Below are positions 1 through 10,525 of a stretch of 64,000 bases of DNA, piece after piece. The translations under genes and the position numbers were made by a program. The notes under the pieces were generated by a model, which was not told the origin of the DNA, ran no database searches, and saw only the letters and a list, made by a program, of their open reading frames with translations. How positions within the stretch are numbered: the stretch's first letter is position 1; every line of letters starts with the position of its first letter. The DNA is from Podospora pseudocomata. Its lineage: Eukaryota > Ascomycota > Sordariomycetes > Sordariales > Podosporaceae. The stretch lies in NCBI RefSeq assembly GCF_035222375.1, contig NW_026946365.1, forward strand, positions 1 through 64,000. Direction: 5' to 3'.

Positions 1-93
1 AACCCTAACCCTAACCCTAACCCTAACCCTAACCCTAACCCTAACCCTAACCCTAACCCTAACCCTAACCCTAACCCTAACCCTAACCCTAAC
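1..93. repeat. Telomere repeat tract
   Basis: Fifteen perfect AACCCT units followed by AAC. This is the C-rich strand of a TTAGGG telomere, read 5' to 3' from the chromosome end, so position 1 is at or near the physical terminus. There are no degenerate units, as expected for a telomerase-maintained tip. Confidence 0.99.
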
Positions 94-3000
94 TATACCT
101 GGCTTTCTCTCCAACCTACTATTACATCAAAGACAGCCATAGCATTGGTCATCTCTTGCCCGCACACCAGTTTACTGTGCTTACGACCCAGCCAAACCCC
201 GTAATCCGCCCTACCCTTGAATTCTCGACCGGCCATGTCATGGATTCGCGTTCGTAGATCGCCATCCGTCATGGCAGCCAATGCCATCGGAATCACCGCA
301 TGCTTACAGCGGCATGATGCGCCCTTGGTCTTGTACCCATCAGTACATAGCTCCTGTGATACGTGGCAGTAAAAGCAACTCAGAAATCGTGCCCCCGCAT
401 CTTTCCTATAGTCGATCCGACCCTGAAATTCCATGCAACTGGTGAACGAAAGATCCTTCTCCGACGTAGCCTCACACATTCCCCACAAGTGCCCAGCCTC
501 TTTCATCCCGCCAAACATCCAGCAAATCCGGCAGCCCATTTTGCCGAGTTTCTCTATCTCGTCCAGTGCCGTCTCGAGACGGTGTAAAGCGAGGGCAACC
601 CTTCTCCCCCGGGCATGCGACGCTATGATGCCCTGGGAGGATAACTCGCTTTTCCACCGGAGCTCGTCGCGACGGCAGTTATCGCATCGGACGGCGTCGA
701 GGTCTTTGCATTCCTGCAGGGCCCCGTCCAAGCACTGACCGAGCTGGCGTCGACGGCAACCTTGCGTCCGTATCAGCCGGTGGACCTCGCGCGTCCCCAG
801 CTCGAGATAGCCGTCGCGAGCAGCGTCTTCATCCGGCCAGTCCTTGTCCTCGACGATGATCTCCGCTGTAACCGCCTCCCCGGCTCGCCCTCCCCGTCCC
901 GCCTCCTGGGCATAGTCGATGATGCTGAAAGGGGCCTCGAGATGAATGACGTGGACGATTCCCGCAACGTCAATGCCCGTACCCAGAGCCGCGGTGGCCA
1001 CGATGTAGGAGCATTGCCGTCGACCCACTCCCGAAAGCCGTGCTCACGTTGGGCCGCAAAGTGCGTGTCGCTGTCGTCGCGTAGAGCGTGATAGTAGTGA
1101 CAGTCGAGCTGCCTAGCGAGTGCTTTGCATTTCGCATGGCTGGTGCAGTATATGACTCCCTTCTTCCTGGTGAGACGAGCGAGTCGGGCGCTCACCAGCT
1201 TTTTACCTCCATGACGCCCCTGCCGTTCCGGACGCGAAGGACAGAATAATGCACGTTCAACCGCTGACTCCGAAGCTCGTATATAGAGCGGTGCCTGAAG
1301 TTCCATGGCATCTTCGAAGTCGCGTTGACGGAGCGGCGGTAAGGTTCCAGTGAGAAATACAAACGGGCATCCTAGACTGCGCAGGAGAACGAGGCCCCGG
1401 AGCTTTCTGCGGTACGTTTCGGCAGCGGTGAACACTAGATGGCATTCGTCAACAACCACTCGGTCCAGCCTTCCCCTGACACTCAGGTCGGCAGCCCATT
1501 GCAAGAAGTCGTCCGTAACGGCCGCCTCGGCTGATACCAGCGTGACTGACCCTGGGCCATGATTCACGCGCCTCGGGCCAGGACTTGCAATCTAGCCCGG
1601 CGTCGACGCAGCGTGCCACGAGCTGCCTTTTCAACTCGGCATACGGAGCTACCACGATGGTTACGCCGGCGCCCGACAACATAGCCGGTACCATGAACAC
1701 CAAGCTTTTGCCGCCGCCCGTCGGCAGTACGGCGACCAGCGGGCTTTGCTTAGCCGTAGCCAGTCTCACGGCTTCCTCTTGCTGGGGCGATCGGAACTGG
1801 GCGCTGTCGTTGCGCAAAACGGCCCGGAGCGCCCGAAGGACCATATCATCATTCTTCTTGTCGTCATCCGCTACCGCCGCGGTTTCTGCTCTTAGCCCTT
1901 CCAGAGAGATGCCGGTCCTCATCCGCTTTTGGGGAGGCTGGGTCTTCTTCTTCTTCTTCTTCTTCTCATCTTCTTTCTCGACAAACGCGATCTTATGCTC
2001 GCGTTTTGACGGTGTTATGGCTAGCATGGGGTGAGACAGTGACGGCGACTGTTGCCGCTGCTGCTCGTTGCAGCCGAGGAATTTATGCCAACGACGACTG
2101 ACTTGCCGAATATCTCCAGCGACTCGGCTGTCAAGCGCTTTAGTACATCGATCGTCACGCCATAGTTGGCGGCCGTCTGGCCGGTGTGACAGGCGGCCAA
2201 GTCGTCCGGCGCCTCGTACTGCTCCGCTTCGTCGTCGTTCTCGCCGTCCTCGAAATCGGCTCGAGCGGCCCCACGGTCGCGCGCGTGCTTCTTACTAATG
2301 GCGATGGCGATATGGCGCCAATCCTGAAGTCCAATCTTGCGGCCGATATAATAGGATGTCCACTTCCCCATGGCTCTGGACATCTGGCTGCTCTCCCACG
2401 GCCCTGCCTCGTTATGCCAGATGAAGTCGCTCGGCGGCGCCATCTTGCCATAGCGTTCCCACCTGTCCGCCTCCCAGCGATCCGTCAATGGCCGAATGTA
2501 GATCATGTACATGACGAGCAGCTGCCCAACCCTCCCCGGCAAGAAGCGAGGGATTACCTTTGGCGAGTCGAAGTGAGCCAGTGACTTGTGGTATTGGGTG
2601 ACGAGCACAACATCCCCGTCGATGATGAAGACGCTGCGGTCCCTGTTGATCCTGTTTACGAGTCGCAGGCCCGTAATCTCCTCCCCTCGGCTGGGTTGAC
2701 CTCCGGTGATGTGGGAGAGCAGGAGTAGAAATTCTTCAAACTTCTTGACCAGCTTTAGATAGTCATCAATGGCCGGCCACTTCCACTCGCCCCACCTGGT
2801 CCAGGAACTCGGCCTTCCGCGAACTCACGACGAGGTCTTCGAGCATCTCAACCTCCTTGCCGGCGAGATCGTTGCCTTGGATGAAGGACTGACCCCGCCT
2901 CGTTTGGGTGAGGTCATCCTCGATGCCGGCTAGGGGAATCAGGAAACGGTCGTCGTCGTCGTCCCCCCCTTCTTCCTTGAACATCAATTGTCTCCACAAC

Positions 3001-4462
3001 AGGTCCTCGGCGTCGGTTGTCATACGAGCCACCATGCGGCGGATATCGTCCATGATGATCGGCTTACCCATAAAGTACATCATCTCGCCCGTCTTACTCC
3101 AGGAAACCATCAGCCGACTGCCAGTCTCCTGCGCGATCTTCCTTCCGTACAACAGAAGGCTGAGCGTGTAGCCCATGGGGGAATAGGTCGCCTTGCAGAG
3201 CCAGGCGTCTCGAACCCGGGCGAACCGCTGCGCGAGGTCCGTCATGCCGGCCCGCTCTCGGGTAGGGATGGCCCACTCCGCGAGCAGCGCCCGCCCCGTA
3301 AACACGAGACCCGCAAGCACGTAGGTAAAGAGATGGGCGGGTCGCAGCTGGCCCCGTCTCGCCGTCGATCGCCAATACGCCGACGAAATGCCATAGCGGG
3401 CTCGCAAAGGGGTCCCCGTCGAGCCGCTGCATCCAGAAGTCTGCTAGGACCTGCAGAATCTGTTCCTGAGCTCCTCGTCGTCCGGCCGTAGTTCGTCATC
3501 CTGTAAAAGCACCCGGAGCCGATCGAGATTGTCCCTCTGTGCCTGTGTAAAGCGGAAGCCGTGGCTGGCGAAGAGCGCCTCTTCCTCGAGCGATAGTACA
3601 TTGAGGCAATAGCACAAGAACCTCTTCACGTATACCAAGTAGCGATCCATGCTGGTCTTCTCCTGCAATGGCCCAAACGGTCGGCTATGTGCATCTTGAG
3701 GGTCGGGGCTGGCCAGGAGCAGACGGGTCATGAGAGGCATGCTTTTAGCCCGCCGATGCAGCGGTCGAAGAAGAGTCCGTCCAAAGCGGCCGTCATCCGT
3801 CGCTGCTCATCGTCCGCACACGACCGGGGCATTCGACTACAGGCCTGGATGTCCATTAAATTTTCCTTCCGGCGAAGTGGATCGACCAGCCGGTCCGCTT
3901 TAGCCAGTTTGTCGTTTCGTGTCTTAGGATCCTTCCTCCATGACCCTCTGCATCTTCTCCTGCGTTTCTCGCTGCAGCGACCAGCCCTGCGCAATGTCCG
4001 AGACGATACTGCGATCGTCCGAATGCACCGTCGCTCTACTGCTTATTCCATCCCTCTCTCCCCCCGGCGGCGGCGGAGGAGGGTTCGACACGAAAGTAGA
4101 AGACCGCCCTCTTGGGTCCTGTGAAGAAGGTCTGGCAGGTGCACGTTGGCCCAGCAGTCCCTCTGGGCCCTGGCTCCTTTTGCGTTGTGCTTGTCGTTGA
4201 GGTGCACTCGCAAGCACTTCCAACTTAACGTGAGATGACCGTCGTCGCAACCTGGCCAAAGGCAAGCATAGCCCTTGTGTACAGCGAGGCCCCTGATAGG
4301 CCGGGTCGGGTTGGAGACACCGTATGGTGAGAGCTGTTCAGTTGCCGGCCCTTGTGATGGCCGACCCCGGTGCTGGCGGAGGATGTCGTTGCGGGCTTTA
4401 CGGCCGATATCCCGGTGACGGTCTCTTAGGTGGGCCCTCGAGATTCTGCACTGCGTATCCAT
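93..4462 (-). pseudogene. Telomere-linked RecQ helicase (TLH), outer copy, frame-broken
   Basis: This is a telomere-linked RecQ-family DNA helicase, a group known at chromosome ends of Magnaporthe, Metarhizium, Ustilago and S. pombe. From the N-terminus it shows an OrsD-like C2H2 region (CLWPGC followed by HLNDKH, about 4250-4330). A recombinase-like stretch follows, with SRGEEI near 2690, YHKS near 2605, DWRHI near 2310 and CHTGQTAANYG at 2160-2195. The RecQ core has Walker A LPTGGGKS near 1720, DECH near 1445, LTGTLPP near 1345 and motif VI QEAGRGGRAGEA near 890. Cys-rich modules close the protein (CRRRQ..CDNC and CRICW..H..C). The reading alternates between two minus-strand frames at least six times, so it is probably a decaying copy unless the assembly has base-count errors. 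The last stop codon sits on the junction with the telomere repeat. Confidence 0.88.
1947..1966. repeat. (TTC)n microsatellite
   Basis: A run of about six TTC units inside the outer helicase. On the coding strand it encodes a lysine run upstream of the Walker A motif. It may be a site of slippage. Confidence 0.8.
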
Positions 4463-4906
4463 GCAAGGCGCATATCAACGCGCGGTGTTCGTCGTTGTAT
4501 AGAAGCCACGCCTCCTCTTCGTCCTCTCTTTCTTTCTCTTCTTCCCCCGCGGTTTTGTTTGGGGTTGGAGGTCGGTACCGGCGTCGGCTGCTGCGGCACC
4601 GTACTTTGAATTGTGATTATCGCCGCCGTCATCTTCTTCTTCTTCTTCTTCTTCTTCTTCTTCTTCATCATCATCATCATAAGGATATAGGAGAGAACAA
4701 AAGGATGGGGATGACCAAAAAGCGGGTTCTTTCTTTCTCGTCTCTGATTGGCTACAGCACCAATTGGTAGTTTGGCATTGGTAGTTTGGCCCCCCCCTGT
4801 CCGCATGGAGACCCACAACCGGCGTTGGTGTGCCGCGCGCTCTCATTCGTCCGCGCGCGGTCCAAGAGAATTGGTATTTTGGCCCAAACTACCACGAGCC
4901 TCTCGG
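4463..4906. other. Spacer between the two TLH copies
   Basis: No gene was recognised here. It should contain the promoter of the outer helicase and the old 3' end of the inner one. Two direct copies of TTGGTAGTTTGGC (about 4763-4791) and a third variant, TTGGTATTTTGGC, near 4871 are visible. No TTAGGG array remains at this internal junction. Confidence 0.6.
4630..4681. repeat. (TTC)n-(ATC)n compound microsatellite
   Basis: About eleven TTC units pass directly into about five TCA units. It lies just upstream of the outer TLH reading frame and explains the Glu/Asp- or Lys-rich spurious open frames in this spacer. Confidence 0.95.
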
Positions 4907-7900
4907 TTAGGCTCTGCACCACGTACACCCTATTGCCCACTGCTCCAACATGGCCCGGAATCGCTCCACCTCCAATGCCTCTTCCGACTGCCGTATTCTT
5001 TCGTCCCAACCATGCCTCCGCCGCTGTGATCTTGCCCGGTATATCTCTACTTCCATATCTACCCCTACATCGCCTGCGGCTACCTGTGTAATCGACTCCT
5101 GCTCTGCCCTCTCTTCCTCTTCCAACAACTCTACCAACCGCTCCTCCCGTCCTCGCTCTTCGCCTGCCGCTGCGCACCGGGAACATTTCTCCTCCCCATC
5201 TTCGCAACCCTCCCGGTCTGCCCTGCCATCCATTTCGCGATCCAACACGACCCTCACGCACCCCTCGTCTCCATAAACTCCCACATCTCCCTCTCTATCC
5301 CCCGTGCTTCTGCCTGCTCGGCCGTCTCCTGCGCTATGCTGCCCTGATCCCAACCCCGGCTCCGGCCTCGGCCCCGGCCCCGGCCCTGACCGCGTGCTTG
5401 GTCCCGCACCGGCTTCAATATAATTGCCTCGCTCTTCCCGCCGTCTCGCCCTGCCCGCCCGCTCTCTTGTGCATAATCCCGCAACCGCCGGACCGTACCG
5501 ACATGAATCACCACCCGGATTGTTGGGGCGTCGACTCCCAAACCCAACGCGTTGGTGGCCGTAACAACCTGGTGCCGTCCTTCCGTGAATTGCTGTACAA
5601 TCGCCTTCTTCTCCTCCTGGTTGCCCACACCGCGGTGGTAACACAATGCGTCCAACTTTTTCGCGTACTGGACCGCCTTCTTTACCGTATCGCAATACAC
5701 GATAATCTGCCCCTGTTTTCCGTACTGCTGCTTCTTCTCCTCTACCAATGCCACCAACACGTCTTCCTCCGCCTCGTCTGGCGTCCTGTACCGCCGGATC
5801 TGGTACTGCACGTTCCGCCGTGTTGTTGTGCCCCGAAACCACCGCACGCCCTCTGCCGGCAACCCCACCAACCGTCCAAACTCGGCTTCATCGGCCGGCC
5901 GCAACGTCGCCGTCAAATACACCAACTGCGTCTCTGCCTTTACCAACCGCCTTAATCCCAACACCCGTGAACGCCAACTACCGCCCGCCCCTGAATCCAA
6001 TACCACGTGGCACTCATCCATTACAATGCGGTCCAACCGTCCCATCGCCCGCTGCCGGCTTATAAAATGTCCGAAACTCTCCCCTACTGCCGATTCCGGT
6101 GTCACCAACACCACCGATGCCCACTCATGCGGCCGCCGGCTGTTCCACTCGACGCACTCGATACCCAACTCATCACAACGGCGTTTGATGTCGCTTCGCA
6201 ACGATACCAACGGCACTACCACCACCGTCAACCCGCTCGAACACCGTGCCGGCAACATAAACAACATGCTCTTGCCGCCACCCGTCCCCATAACTACCAC
6301 CACGGGACTCTCCTGCCTCATGATGGCTTGCAACGCCGGCTCCTGCACGCCCCGGAATGCGGCTCCTGGGCCCAATACCTGTTGTAACTGGTCCTGGATG
6401 TTAATTTGCCGCATTAACTGCCACCGTCTCGCCTCTTCCACGGCCGCCTGCCTCTCCACGTCTTGCAACCGTGACGGCTTTTTCCGGCCGGCCTCCTGCA
6501 ATACCGAATCGAACATGAAAAACGCATGCCACTCGCGGCTGACTCGCCGGAATCCCAACCGTCTGGCCTCGGTACTGTATAACGATTCGCCTACCGACCG
6601 CCCGTATATCCCTTCTCCTATCCCTGCCCCGTGCCCGCTTTGGCCGTGGAACGCGTCTCCCACTGCGTTGTTGTGGTCATCCGGCTCGCCTCCGCCGTCG
6701 ATCGTATCGGCATTGTCAATAATGTCGATGATGGACCTGTCCTTGATGTACCGACGGTATATCGCCTTGACCGCGTGCCTCCACACCATGATGCCCAACT
6801 TTTCCCCCATGTGTTTCAACGACACCCCGGCAATGGCCCGCCCTACTCGTCCGGTGTCCCACGTCTCCGGCTCCCACATCTCCTGTGGTGGCCGGTCTTC
6901 TTCGGTGCTTCGGTTGCCTCTATACCCGTCTGTACCGCCCTCTCCTTCTTCCGCTTCGTCCACCTCGTCGATTATGGTCGCCATAACTGCCCCTGCCGCG
7001 GACGGCCCTCGAACCCGACGTCTCTTCGCTTCTCTTCCGGATCGTGACGAACCATACCCTCTCCGCTTTCGCCTCCGGCCTTCCCCGTGGTCGTGCTCCT
7101 GCCCCTGTTCTTCTTCCTCCCCGCCCGGAAATGCCCACGCCGCCTCTTTCCGCGGCTCCCATATGTACGGACTGCCCCAATCCGCCTTGCCATGGCTGGC
7201 GCCCGCAACCACCATCCGCCAAAATGGGACCGCCAACCATACATAATATACGGCCAACTCCCCCACCTCCCGTGGCAAATACCGGTGGATCACCTTGGCC
7301 TTTGCACTCATCCCCATGGTCTTGCTGTACATGGTGACAAACACGACCGATCCGTCGTCGATAAACAACCCCCGGATATCCCCGTCCACGCCGTTCTTAT
7401 ACTGGACCGTGACCAACTCGGTCCCTCTCGCCGGCTGGCCCCCGCTCATATGCATTAACACCAACAACTTGGACCGGAACGATTTCATGGACTCTGCGTA
7501 CTGGCGGACTCGGTCCATCTTCCACCGCATCCCTGTGCCTCCGCTCGTCTCGCTGCCGGCCTCGATAAACTGGTCCCGTAACCGCTCCTCGGCTGCCACG
7601 CGGCCGGCTAACCACATCTTCCCGTCCACGCCGTTCCATGCGTCGTGGTTCCGCCGGTCATCTACAAAACTCCACCCTGCCCGGGTCTCGGCCGCGTTAT
7701 CGACCAATCGATCCCACTGGATCTGCGGCATACCCCCGGCGGTCTCGCCCTCGCTGTCGGTCTCTAATAACAATACCTCCTGCCGCAACTGCGCCCGTGT
7801 CGAATGCAATAACCCGTGTACCATCATCCAAAACGTCTCGCTCCAACGCTCGCATATCCTGACCTTGGGGTCGATCGTGGCTACATATATCGGGGCTCCG

Positions 7901-9342
7901 CCGCGGGCCTCTCTGCTCGCTCAATTCCTCTCCCGTCTCTTCATCACTTATCCCCGGACTCGATACCGGGTCTTCCCAACACCGATCCCCATTTGTGTCT
8001 TGGCTATTATACGGGTCTGGGTTCTCCGCTGGGTTCTCCGCCGGGTTCTCCGCCACCATACATGCGTACGCAACTTCTTGCAACTGCTTCCACACCTTGG
8101 CCTGGTATGCGGTGAAATGGTATGCCGGCCGCTGGTTCTGGGTGCTCCCCTCTCTGTGCCTGGCTTGGGTGTTCCAACCATTTTTCGAATCGTCGTCCCA
8201 TTCATCCTCCGACTCGGCGTCTGTTTCCCCATCTCCCCGTGACCCCGTCGTTTTGCTGCCTCGGCTGCGTCTGCCGGTTTCAAATGGGACGTCCGCCACA
8301 CGTATGCCACTACCGCCTTCCACGATTCGGTGTACCGTTCCATCGTCTGGCCCTTTTGCTCTGCGTGAAACGGCTTTTCGTTCGAATCACCACCCGCCTC
8401 ACGCCTGCTGATATAATGGATGGCCGGCGACCCAACTATCTCGACCCGGGATGCACGCTGGGCCCGCCATATAACCCGTTCTACCGCCAATAAAACACGG
8501 GCTAACGCCTTCTCGGTTGCCGCTCCTTCGTCCTTACCTTTGTCCTTACCTTTGTCTTCTGTATTCCTTGGATTCCTCTCCTCCCGTTTTTCCGGGTCTC
8601 GTGGCTGTGCGGTGCCGGCCAACCACTCGCGGTCGAATCCTTTGTAAATGCCGGGGCCAACCGGTCCGGCGAACCCACATGTTGGCGGAAAACCTCGACT
8701 GCTCGCCGATCACCGCCGCCGCTTTTTGGTCGTTGTCTTTGACGGTGTTGGCCAACTCGTTAAACTGGGCTACTATCTGCTTTGCTGAGTCCGATGGCTT
8801 TGATGCACGCTGCCTTCCATTGTCGATGTGGATGCTTGTGCTGGCGTCACTTCGAACAACCGCTGCAACGTGCCCGTCTTGCCGAATTGTTGGCAATGTA
8901 TGCTGTCGACCCATACGTCCCCTTCGCCGCCTGGTGAAACACCGGCCGACGGCCTTCCACGTGCGCGCACGTTGGTCCAACCATGTGCGTCTCGGCAATG
9001 CGCTTGTATGCCGCGATACGTCCGCCGGATATGGCCGCACGGGTGGCCGTCTGGTCCGGGAACTATGCACTTCTTTCCATCGGGCCAAACTGGCAAACCC
9101 GGGACGGCGGGATCCCCCGGGCTTGGGAACTGGATTCCGCTTACATCTGACCCTACAATGCCGCGTCTTTCCAATTCTACCGCTCGCTGGATGATCTGTT
9201 GCCGATGCCGTACTGGTAAATAACAATGGTGTGTATTAACGTGCGTCTTGATCGAACTGGGGAATACGGCGTTGTGGCACGAACTGCAAATGGCTATGCG
9301 ATACCTGGGCAACGGCACAAATACGTTATCGAACGGATGCAT
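4907..9342 (-). pseudogene. Telomere-linked RecQ helicase (TLH), inner copy, longest frame 857 codons
   Basis: This second, diverged TLH has the same layout as the outer copy. Its N-terminal OrsD-like zinc fingers (ICSSC..HVNTHHC; CIVPGPDGHPC..HCRDAH) start at the ATG at 9342. A recombinase-like region lies at about 6580-7430 (QPARGTELV, MYSKT, VWRHAVKAI, SGHGAG, IYGRS). The RecQ core has GTGGGKS near 6280, DECH near 6015, LTATLRP near 5910 and QESGRAGRDG near 5450. After that come an RGQGRGRGRGR stretch and a zinc cluster ending CEDGEEKCSRC. The 7827-5254 frame is continuous for 857 codons. The 5' third and the last 110 codons lie in another frame, with about five frame changes in all. Compared with the outer copy, the tail stops just after a CxxC (GCTWCRA), so the final Cys/His module is missing. 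It could be a recently inactivated gene, or an intact one with assembly indels or undetected introns. Confidence 0.88.
8019..8054. repeat. 12-bp tandem repeat, three copies
   Basis: Three copies of GGGTTCTCCGC(T/C) inside the inner helicase. On the coding strand they give an (AENP)3 peptide repeat. They lie close to a change of reading frame. Confidence 0.9.
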
Positions 9343-9622
9343 ATTGATGCGACTTATTGCTGCAATATCCCACGGTTGTGATAACTATCTCGTGTTTCTA
9401 TCTGCTGGGTGTATATTGGGAAATTCTCTGGCATTATCAACGGATATTTATTTCCTTTCTCTACCCCTTTTTCTCTCTCCTTACATGCACCGCCATAATT
9501 GTACTCCCTGGTCTGTTTCCCAACCCTGCTACCGTCCCCGGCTTCCCGGTTTGCTGGATCGGGGATTCGGGGGGCGGGGATTATGCTGGTCGTTGGCGAA
9601 CCCTGGCGCCCGACCTTGGCCA
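9343..9622. other. Upstream region of inner TLH
   Basis: Presumed promoter side of the inner helicase. No coding sequence or RNA was recognised. The region ends in the short tandem repeat at 9623. Confidence 0.4.
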
Positions 9623-9662
9623 CTCCGATCCGGTGCGGGTCCCTCCGATCCGGTGCGGGTCC
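9623..9662. repeat. 20-bp direct repeat, two copies
   Basis: Two identical copies of CTCCGATCCGGTGCGGGTCC in tandem, immediately before the 210-bp subtelomeric repeat. Confidence 0.92.
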
Positions 9663-9815
9663 GTGCGTTAACCCCAACTTAACCCTAACCTTCGGTGCAC
9701 ACGGCGAACGCGACATCTCCGGGCCAAAACAACGATGAAATCGGCACTCTCATGGGCACTTTTGGGGGGGGTCGACACCGAACTTTTTATGTTTGGATGT
9801 GTCTGGATGCGGTTT

Positions 9816-9862
9816 TGAGCCGATGTCATTTTGGTTCAAGATTGGTAATTGACATCGGCTCA
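9816..9862. repeat. 13-bp inverted repeat in repeat unit 1
   Basis: TGAGCCGATGTCA (9816-9828) and its exact reverse complement TGACATCGGCTCA (9850-9862) are separated by 21 nt. The sequence could form a hairpin or bind a dimeric protein. Confidence 0.9.
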
Positions 9863-10033
9863 TGTGTGGCCCGTGCGTTAACCCCAACTTAACCCTAACC
9901 TTCGGTGCACACGGCGAACGCGACATCTCCGGGCCAAAAACAACGATAACGATGAAATCGGCACTCTCATGGGCACTTTGGGGGGGTTTCGACACCGAAC
10001 TTTTTATGTTTGGATGTGTTTGGATGCGGTTTT

Positions 10034-10077
10034 GAGCCGATGTCATTTTAGTCGAGATTGGTAATTGACATCGGCTC
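10034..10077. repeat. 12-bp inverted repeat in repeat unit 2
   Basis: GAGCCGATGTCA and TGACATCGGCTC are again separated by about 20 nt. The spacer has changed relative to unit 1 but both arms are kept. A further near-palindrome, GACATCGACTCGATGTC, follows at about 10122-10138. Confidence 0.9.
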
Positions 10078-10189
10078 GTGTGTGGCCCGAGCGTTTTTTT
10101 TTTGGCGCGGGGCGCGAAATTGACATCGACTCGATGTCCTTATGGGATAGTAGTTAGCCGTTTTCTTTACTATATCTATCTCTGCGCTG

Positions 10190-10525
10190 CTGCGCCCCTG
10201 CCGCGTGCTAATTTGCACGCGTTCACCCACCCACCCCTTCTATCTCTTTTATCTTTACTTCCCTGAGCTCTTACCACGGGTTACAGCTCTAAAATCATAC
10301 TTCCCTTCCTCTTTCCTAATACCCCTCACCAGCGGTTAGTCTCTACATTATCCAAATAAATAGTACTACGCTACCGCGTCCCTACCGGCGGCTAATTTAC
10401 ACGCGTTCACCCACCCACCTCTTTCATCTTTTACTTCTCTTTACCTAAGCTCTTACCACCGGTTACAGCTCTAACATCACATTCTCATTCCTCTCTCTTA
10501 GTACCTCTTATTAGCAATTAGTCTA
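10190..10525. repeat. Second subtelomeric tandem repeat, two ~184-bp units
   Basis: The motif GCTAATTT(G/A)CACGCGTTCAC recurs at 10207 and 10391, followed in both places by related blocks (GAGCTCTTACCAC/AAGCTCTTACCAC, GGTTACAGCTCTAA). The copies are more diverged than the 210-bp family, so this duplication is older. Confidence 0.85.

Larger units (their letters stand above)
9661..10088. repeat. Subtelomeric tandem repeat, two ~210-bp units
   Basis: Unit 1 begins at 9661 and unit 2 at 9871, both with CCGTGCGTTAACCCCAACTT. They are nearly identical, differing by a few small indels. Each contains a telomere-like stretch (TTAACCCCAACTTAACCCTA) close to its start and an inverted repeat near its end. 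The second unit runs into an unrelated GC-rich stretch near 10088. This is the form expected of subtelomeric satellite units seeded with degenerate telomere sequence. Confidence 0.93.

Noticed and set aside
5828-7246. 472-codon open frame on the + strand
   Set aside because: It is antisense to the inner helicase, where the minus strand has unmistakable RecQ motifs. The frame is open only because of the GC-rich codon pattern, and its product is low in structure and has no motif.
7295-8242. 315-codon open frame on the + strand
   Set aside because: Antisense shadow of the N-terminal half of the inner helicase; no start context or domain.
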